Below, one piece after another: positions 60,725 through 64,000 of a stretch of 64,000 bases of DNA (position 1 is the stretch's first letter; the number at the start of each line of letters is the position of its first letter). A program made the translations under genes and the position numbers. This stretch comes from Chloracidobacterium sp. (GTDB taxonomy: Bacteria > Acidobacteriota > Blastocatellia > Chloracidobacteriales > Chloracidobacteriaceae), in the NCBI GenBank assembly GCA_025057975.1, contig JANWUV010000003.1, positions 1-64,000 on the forward strand, in the 5' to 3' direction. Below the pieces are notes generated by a model. That model had not been told where the DNA came from. It did not search any database and saw only the letters and a program-made list of their open reading frames with translations.

Positions 60725-60847
60725 TCAGTTCAGAAACATCAGCATCTTGACAAACAACTTCGGGATGTAGTTGCCAAACGCGCCAATGATGCAGATCGCT
60801 AGCAACACGCCAAACCAGGCCCAAGCGACCTTGCTGATGTCTTCCAT
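60725..60847 (-). CDS. 40-residue single-span membrane protein, function unknown
   Basis: A short frame not covered by longer genes: ATG 60847 with a very good AGGGAGG eight bases upstream. The product begins MEDISKVAWAWFGVLLAICI, has one hydrophobic helix (residues about 8-25) and ends GNYIPKLFVKMLMFLN, a basic amphipathic tail. Stop at 60725. It lies 157 bases upstream of the phytol-kinase fusion on the same strand, so it is probably co-transcribed. Its size and form are like the small single-helix subunits of photosynthetic and respiratory complexes, but no family was recognised. Confidence 0.6.
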   Translation of the reverse strand: MEDISKVAWAWFGVLLAICIIGAFGNYIPKLFVKMLMFLN

Positions 60848-61020
60848 AACCACATCCTCCCTTTGCTCTCACAAAAGTTGAACCTGGGACGCTTCGGGAG
60901 CCATGCTACCACATGCGCCTTGGCGTAAAGGGCGTCCTTTTTCCCGGACTTGTGCTAGAAACGTTTCCGCCCGGTTGTCAAATGACGGCCGAGATTCCGA
61001 GAGCCAAGGTCAAAGCGCCC

Positions 61021-61851
61021 ATGACATCACCTTCGAGCCTTGCAGGGAAAACGCTTTTCATCACTGGCGCCAGTCGCGGTATTGGGTTGGCGATCGCGCT
61101 GCGTGCGGCGCGTGACGGCGCCAATATCGCCGTCGTCGGCAAGACGGCTGAGCCGCATCCGAAACTCCCCGGCACGGTCTACACGGCGGCGGCTGAGATT
61201 GAAGCCGCTGGCGGGCGCGCGCTCCCGCTCATTGTAGACATTCAGGACGAACAGCGTGTCGCCGAGGCGGTGGCGCGTACTGTGGAGACCTTCGGCGGCA
61301 TTGACATTCTCGTCAACAATGCGAGCGCCATCAGCCTGACGCCGACACTGGAGACGCCTATCAAGCGGTATGATCTGATGCATCGGATCAATGCGCGCGG
61401 AACATTTGTCTGCTCGCAGGCATGTCTGCCGCACTTGTTCAAGGCCGACAATCCGCACATTCTCAATATCTCGCCGCCACTCAATATGGAAGCGCGGTGG
61501 TTTGCGCCGCATATCGCCTATACAATGGCCAAGTACGGCATGAGCATGTGCGTTCTGGGCATGGCGGAGGAGTTTCGCAGCCGGGGCGTCGCCGTCAATG
61601 CGCTGTGGCCGCGGACAGCAATTGCGACGGCGGCCGTCAACAACCTGTTAGGTGGCGAAGCAGCGATGCGGCGTTGCCGGAAGCCGGAGATTATGGCTGA
61701 CGCCGCCTACGCGATTCTGACGCGGCCAAGCCGCGCCTGTACGGGCAACTTTTTCATTGACGAGGACGTACTGCGCGACGCCGGTGTGACGGATTTCACC
61801 GCCTACGCGGTTGATCCTTCCGCCGAACTCATACCCGATTTCTTCATTTGA
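61021..61851 (+). CDS. Short-chain dehydrogenase/reductase, HSDL2-like
   Basis: A 276-residue oxidoreductase. I start it at ATG 61021 (MTSPSSLAGKTLFITGASRG); ATG 60982 in the same frame is also possible. NAD(P)-binding TGASRGIGLAIALRAARDGAN, VGKTAEPHPKLPGTVYTAAAE, NNASAISLTPTLETPIKRYD, the YxxxK motif in YTMAKYGMSMC, and NALWPRTAIATAAVNNLLGG follow the HSDL2/SDR13C-like group, which usually acts on fatty acyl or sterol substrates. Its stop is close to the htrA start (18 bases). Substrate unknown. Confidence 0.9.
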   Translation: MTSPSSLAGKTLFITGASRGIGLAIALRAARDGANIAVVGKTAEPHPKLPGTVYTAAAEIEAAGGRALPLIVDIQDEQRVAEAVARTVETFGGIDILVNNASAISLTPTLETPIKRYDLMHRINARGTFVCSQACLPHLFKADNPHILNISPPLNMEARWFAPHIAYTMAKYGMSMCVLGMAEEFRSRGVAVNALWPRTAIATAAVNNLLGGEAAMRRCRKPEIMADAAYAILTRPSRACTGNFFIDEDVLRDAGVTDFTAYAVDPSAELIPDFFI

Positions 61852-61868
61852 AACGTGAGTGTCCGACA

Positions 61869-63044
61869 ATGCTGCGCCTTTCGGTTCGCCAAGTCATCTG
61901 GTTGGTCATCGCTGCATCCATTATCGGCGGCGGCGGGATTACGGTCGCTGCGTATTTCACAGCGAAGTGGCTTGACGCGCAGCGCACGCCCCCAGCCATC
62001 GCTCCGACGGTCAACTCCGACCCGCGCCCAGACGCCGAGCCGCCGTCCCAGCCGCTCGACGCAGACGAGCGCAACAACATCGCGGTGTACGAGCGCGTTA
62101 GTCCCGGCGTCGTCAACATCAACACGACTTCCTTTGTTGAGGATTTCTTCTTTGGCGCTTATCCGCAGCAGGGCAGCGGATCGGGTTCAATTATTGATAC
62201 AAAGGGACATATCCTGACGAACTACCATGTCATTGAGGGCGCAAGTCGGCTGGATGTCACGCTGTCGGATAATACGTCATACCCGGCGACCGTAGTTGGG
62301 GCCGACCCTGACAATGATTTGGCGATTATTCGCATCCAAGCGCCCCCGGAAAGGTTGCGCGTCGTTCCGCTGGGGTCGTCGCGCAACCTGAAGGTCGGCC
62401 AAAAGGTGCTGGCGATTGGAAACCCATTTGGGCTGAGCCAGACCCTGACTTCGGGCATCATCAGCGCGTTGGGGCGACCGCTGCGCAGCGAAAACGGTCG
62501 CACGATTGAAAACGTCATTCAAACCGACGCCTCAATTAACCCCGGCAATTCGGGCGGGCCGCTGTTGAATTCAGCCGGTGAAATGATTGGTATTAACACG
62601 GCGATTTACTCGCCGCGCGGCGGCAGCGTCGGTATTGGTTTCGCCGTGCCGGTGGACATCGCCAAGCAAATCATTCCCGACCTCATTGAGTATGGTCGCG
62701 TCCGCCGACCGTGGCTGGGGATTACCGAAACCTACCAGCTCAATGCGCGACTGGCGCAACGTTTGAACTTACCGGTCAGCGAAGGGTTGATTCTGACCGG
62801 TATTGCGCCGCGCGGCCCGGCCGCACAAGCGGGCTTGTACGCCAGCGATCGCGTCATTCAGCGCGGCGGGCAAATCGTGATCGGCGATGTGATCATCAGG
62901 GTTGGGGACACACCGATCAAGTCGAACGAGGATTTGTACCGGTCGCTGCGGGACAAAAAAATTGGCGACACCGTACCGGTGACGGTGATTCGCGCTGGTC
63001 GGCCGCTCACCATTAGCGTCACGCTTCAGGAACGCCCAAGCTAA
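61869..63044 (+). CDS. HtrA/DegP-type periplasmic serine protease with PDZ domain
   Basis: A 391-residue protein starting at ATG 61869. An N-terminal signal anchor (VIWLVIAASIIGGGGITVAAYF) is followed by a trypsin-like domain with the catalytic triad His in LTNYHVIEGA, Asp in DPDNDLAIIRIQAPPE and Ser in NPGNSGGPLLNSAGEMIGIN. A single PDZ domain ends the protein (GLILTGIAPRGPAAQAGLYA, GDVIIRVGDTPIKSNEDLYR). Of the DegS/HhoA type. It degrades misfolded envelope proteins, or acts as a stress sensor. In cyanobacteria HhoA/HtrA protect against photo-oxidative damage. Confidence 0.95.
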   Translation: MLRLSVRQVIWLVIAASIIGGGGITVAAYFTAKWLDAQRTPPAIAPTVNSDPRPDAEPPSQPLDADERNNIAVYERVSPGVVNINTTSFVEDFFFGAYPQQGSGSGSIIDTKGHILTNYHVIEGASRLDVTLSDNTSYPATVVGADPDNDLAIIRIQAPPERLRVVPLGSSRNLKVGQKVLAIGNPFGLSQTLTSGIISALGRPLRSENGRTIENVIQTDASINPGNSGGPLLNSAGEMIGINTAIYSPRGGSVGIGFAVPVDIAKQIIPDLIEYGRVRRPWLGITETYQLNARLAQRLNLPVSEGLILTGIAPRGPAAQAGLYASDRVIQRGGQIVIGDVIIRVGDTPIKSNEDLYRSLRDKKIGDTVPVTVIRAGRPLTISVTLQERPS

Positions 63045-63211
63045 AACGCCCATGCCTCAGCTGAAGAACTCAGGTGGACTCGCCCGCACAGGAAAGGGAA
63101 GCTTGAGTCGGTGAGCAGGGTTTTTTTCGTCCTCGACTCGTCAGGGAGGTCGTCTATGTCGTCTATGGTGAGAACGCAGCCGCTTGGCCGGTATGAGGCG
63201 GATGTCGTCAT
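63041..63211 (-). CDS. Small 56-residue protein with strong ribosome site, function unknown
   Basis: On the minus strand, 51 bases after the murJ stop, AAGGAGG (63218-63224) precedes ATG 63211 by six bases: one of the best ribosome sites in the window. The product starts MTTSASYRPSGCVLTIDDID and has an acidic middle (DDIDDLPDES) and a hydrophobic, Cys-containing SSFPFLCGRVHLSSSAEAWA end. No membrane helix. Its stop overlaps that of htrA by a few bases. It could be a peptide precursor or a small regulator; it could also be a chance frame. Confidence 0.45.
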   Translation of the reverse strand: MTTSASYRPSGCVLTIDDIDDLPDESRTKKTLLTDSSFPFLCGRVHLSSSAEAWAF

Positions 63212-63262
63212 TGGATTCCTCCTTATGAACAAAGCGGCGTTCGGTAATGAGGCGTACGGAAC

Positions 63263-64000
63263 TCAATCTTCTGTCGGGCGACCGCTGAGACGACGCAGCC
63301 CGGCGCGCAAGTCCATCGGGGCAATCCCTAAGACGACCGTCGCCGCAAGGTACAGCGTGCCGTAAAGCGCCAAGCCGCCCAAATCCACCAACCACCGGGC
63401 CGTACTCGCTTGAGTCAAGCTCTGCCCCACCAGCGCTGTCGCCGCCCACGCGCCGGCGGCGGCGAGCAAGGCGCAGAGCCAGAGACCGGTCAGTTCAAAG
63501 CCGTCGGTCGCCATCGGCCCTAGAACGCGCTGAAGCGCCCGGCGCAACAGAAAAAACTCGACCCACGCTGCTGCGCCGGACGCCGCCGCCAGTCCGGCCA
63601 CGCCCCACAGACGCGGCAGCCCCAGCCAGCCGGGCGCGTACAGCGCCGCCGCCGCCCCACCCGCCGCCCCCAACGTCACCCGCGCAAGCGCGTACCGCAG
63701 CGGCGTCCGCGTGTCGCCCAGCGCGTAGAAGCCGGAAGCGTAAAGCCGCGCCTGCGTCGCCGCCCGCAAGCCCACCGCCGCCGCCGCCAGCGTCAGCCAG
63801 ACCGCCGCCGCCGCCCGGTCGTCAAAGCGTCCGCCGCGATACAGCACGCCGATAATGCTTCCGCCCAACGCCAAAAACGCGACGCCGGAGGGAATCACGA
63901 AAAACGACATCCGCCGGGCGGCGTGGGTCAGCCGCTCGCGCATCTGTGCGGCGACCGCTTCGCGCTCCCCTGTGGCGCTCGCCAGCGCCGGAAGCTCCGC
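63263..64000 (-). CDS. murJ: Lipid II flippase MurJ (MviN), C-terminal part; gene continues beyond the window
   Basis: The minus-strand frame is open to the window edge, giving about 245 residues here. It reads as the later helices of a MurJ: near the edge ELPALASATGEREAVAAQMR and then RRMSFFVIPSGVAFLALGGS, GVLYRGGRFDDRAAAAVWLT, YASGFYALGDTRTPLRYALA, and further hydrophobic helices to the end. MurJ flips lipid II across the membrane in peptidoglycan synthesis. The GVLYxRGxF motif and length support the call. Extremely Ala-rich. Confidence 0.9.
   Translation of the reverse strand, partial: AELPALASATGEREAVAAQMRERLTHAARRMSFFVIPSGVAFLALGGSIIGVLYRGGRFDDRAAAAVWLTLAAAAVGLRAATQARLYASGFYALGDTRTPLRYALARVTLGAAGGAAAALYAPGWLGLPRLWGVAGLAAASGAAAWVEFFLLRRALQRVLGPMATDGFELTGLWLCALLAAAGAWAATALVGQSLTQASTARWLVDLGGLALYGTLYLAATVVLGIAPMDLRAGLRRLSGRPTED

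Overview
The window looks like chromosomal DNA of a chlorophototrophic acidobacterium, most likely Chloracidobacterium (thermophilum) or a close relative. The decisive evidence is one minus-strand cluster (about 12957 down to 5562). It encodes a homodimeric type-I reaction-centre core protein (PscA, with the iron-sulfur F_X loop), a two-cluster ferredoxin-like subunit (PscB), the Fenna-Matthews-Olson antenna protein (FmoA), an ArsA/Get3-type ATPase with a C-terminal HSP20-like tail, and two monohaem cytochrome c lipoproteins. FMO plus a type-I reaction centre outside green sulfur bacteria is known from Chloracidobacterium. The rest of the DNA is high-GC, densely packed housekeeping sequence; that taxonomic reading is an inference from the sequence alone.

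Layout. 1-5293: the end of a Uma2-type nuclease gene, a formylglycine-generating-enzyme (FGE)-like membrane protein, a HEAT-repeat protein, a PEGA-domain protein and an AmgK-like sugar kinase. 5562-12957: the photosynthesis cluster. 13349-16087: pdxT, a bidirectional terminator, tRNA-Leu(GAG), secG, tpiA, and a small PLDc_N-type membrane protein gene that appears frameshifted. 16088-28403: a long plus-strand run with mutS2, cobS, envelope proteins, a DUF58 protein, panC, panD, an acyltransferase and an ABC ATPase. 28450-37362: pyrK, a PilT-type ATPase, DUF962 and DUF445 proteins, cmk, a Nudix hydrolase, superoxide dismutase and a fatty-acid hydroxylase. 37786-39000: a conspicuously AT-rich patch with two membrane proteins. 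39328-46516: an orphan DppC-type permease, rnj, priA and mutL. 46828-53507: a cell-wall amidase, a pseudopilin-like protein, thiS-thiG, a dehydrogenase, a methyltransferase and a coiled-coil nuclease-like protein. 54220-60847: a carotenoid oxygenase, an HD hydrolase, an FGE-like protein, a Ser/Thr kinase fused to an FGE-like module, a VTE5/VTE6-type phytol/phytyl-phosphate kinase fusion and a 40-residue membrane peptide. 61021-64000: a dehydrogenase, an HtrA protease, a small ORF and the 3' part of murJ.

How the genes work together. FmoA passes excitation from the antenna to the PscA core, PscB accepts electrons beyond F_X, and the two cytochromes are plausible donors to the oxidised special pair. 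The Get3-type ATPase is placed to help target or assemble these components. The spacers pscA-pscB and pscB-fmoA contain several strong stem-loops that could set the relative amounts of the subunits. The phytol/phytyl-phosphate kinase fusion and the carotenoid oxygenase add pigment-tail and carotenoid metabolism elsewhere in the window. No CRISPR array, insertion sequence, prophage or rRNA was seen.
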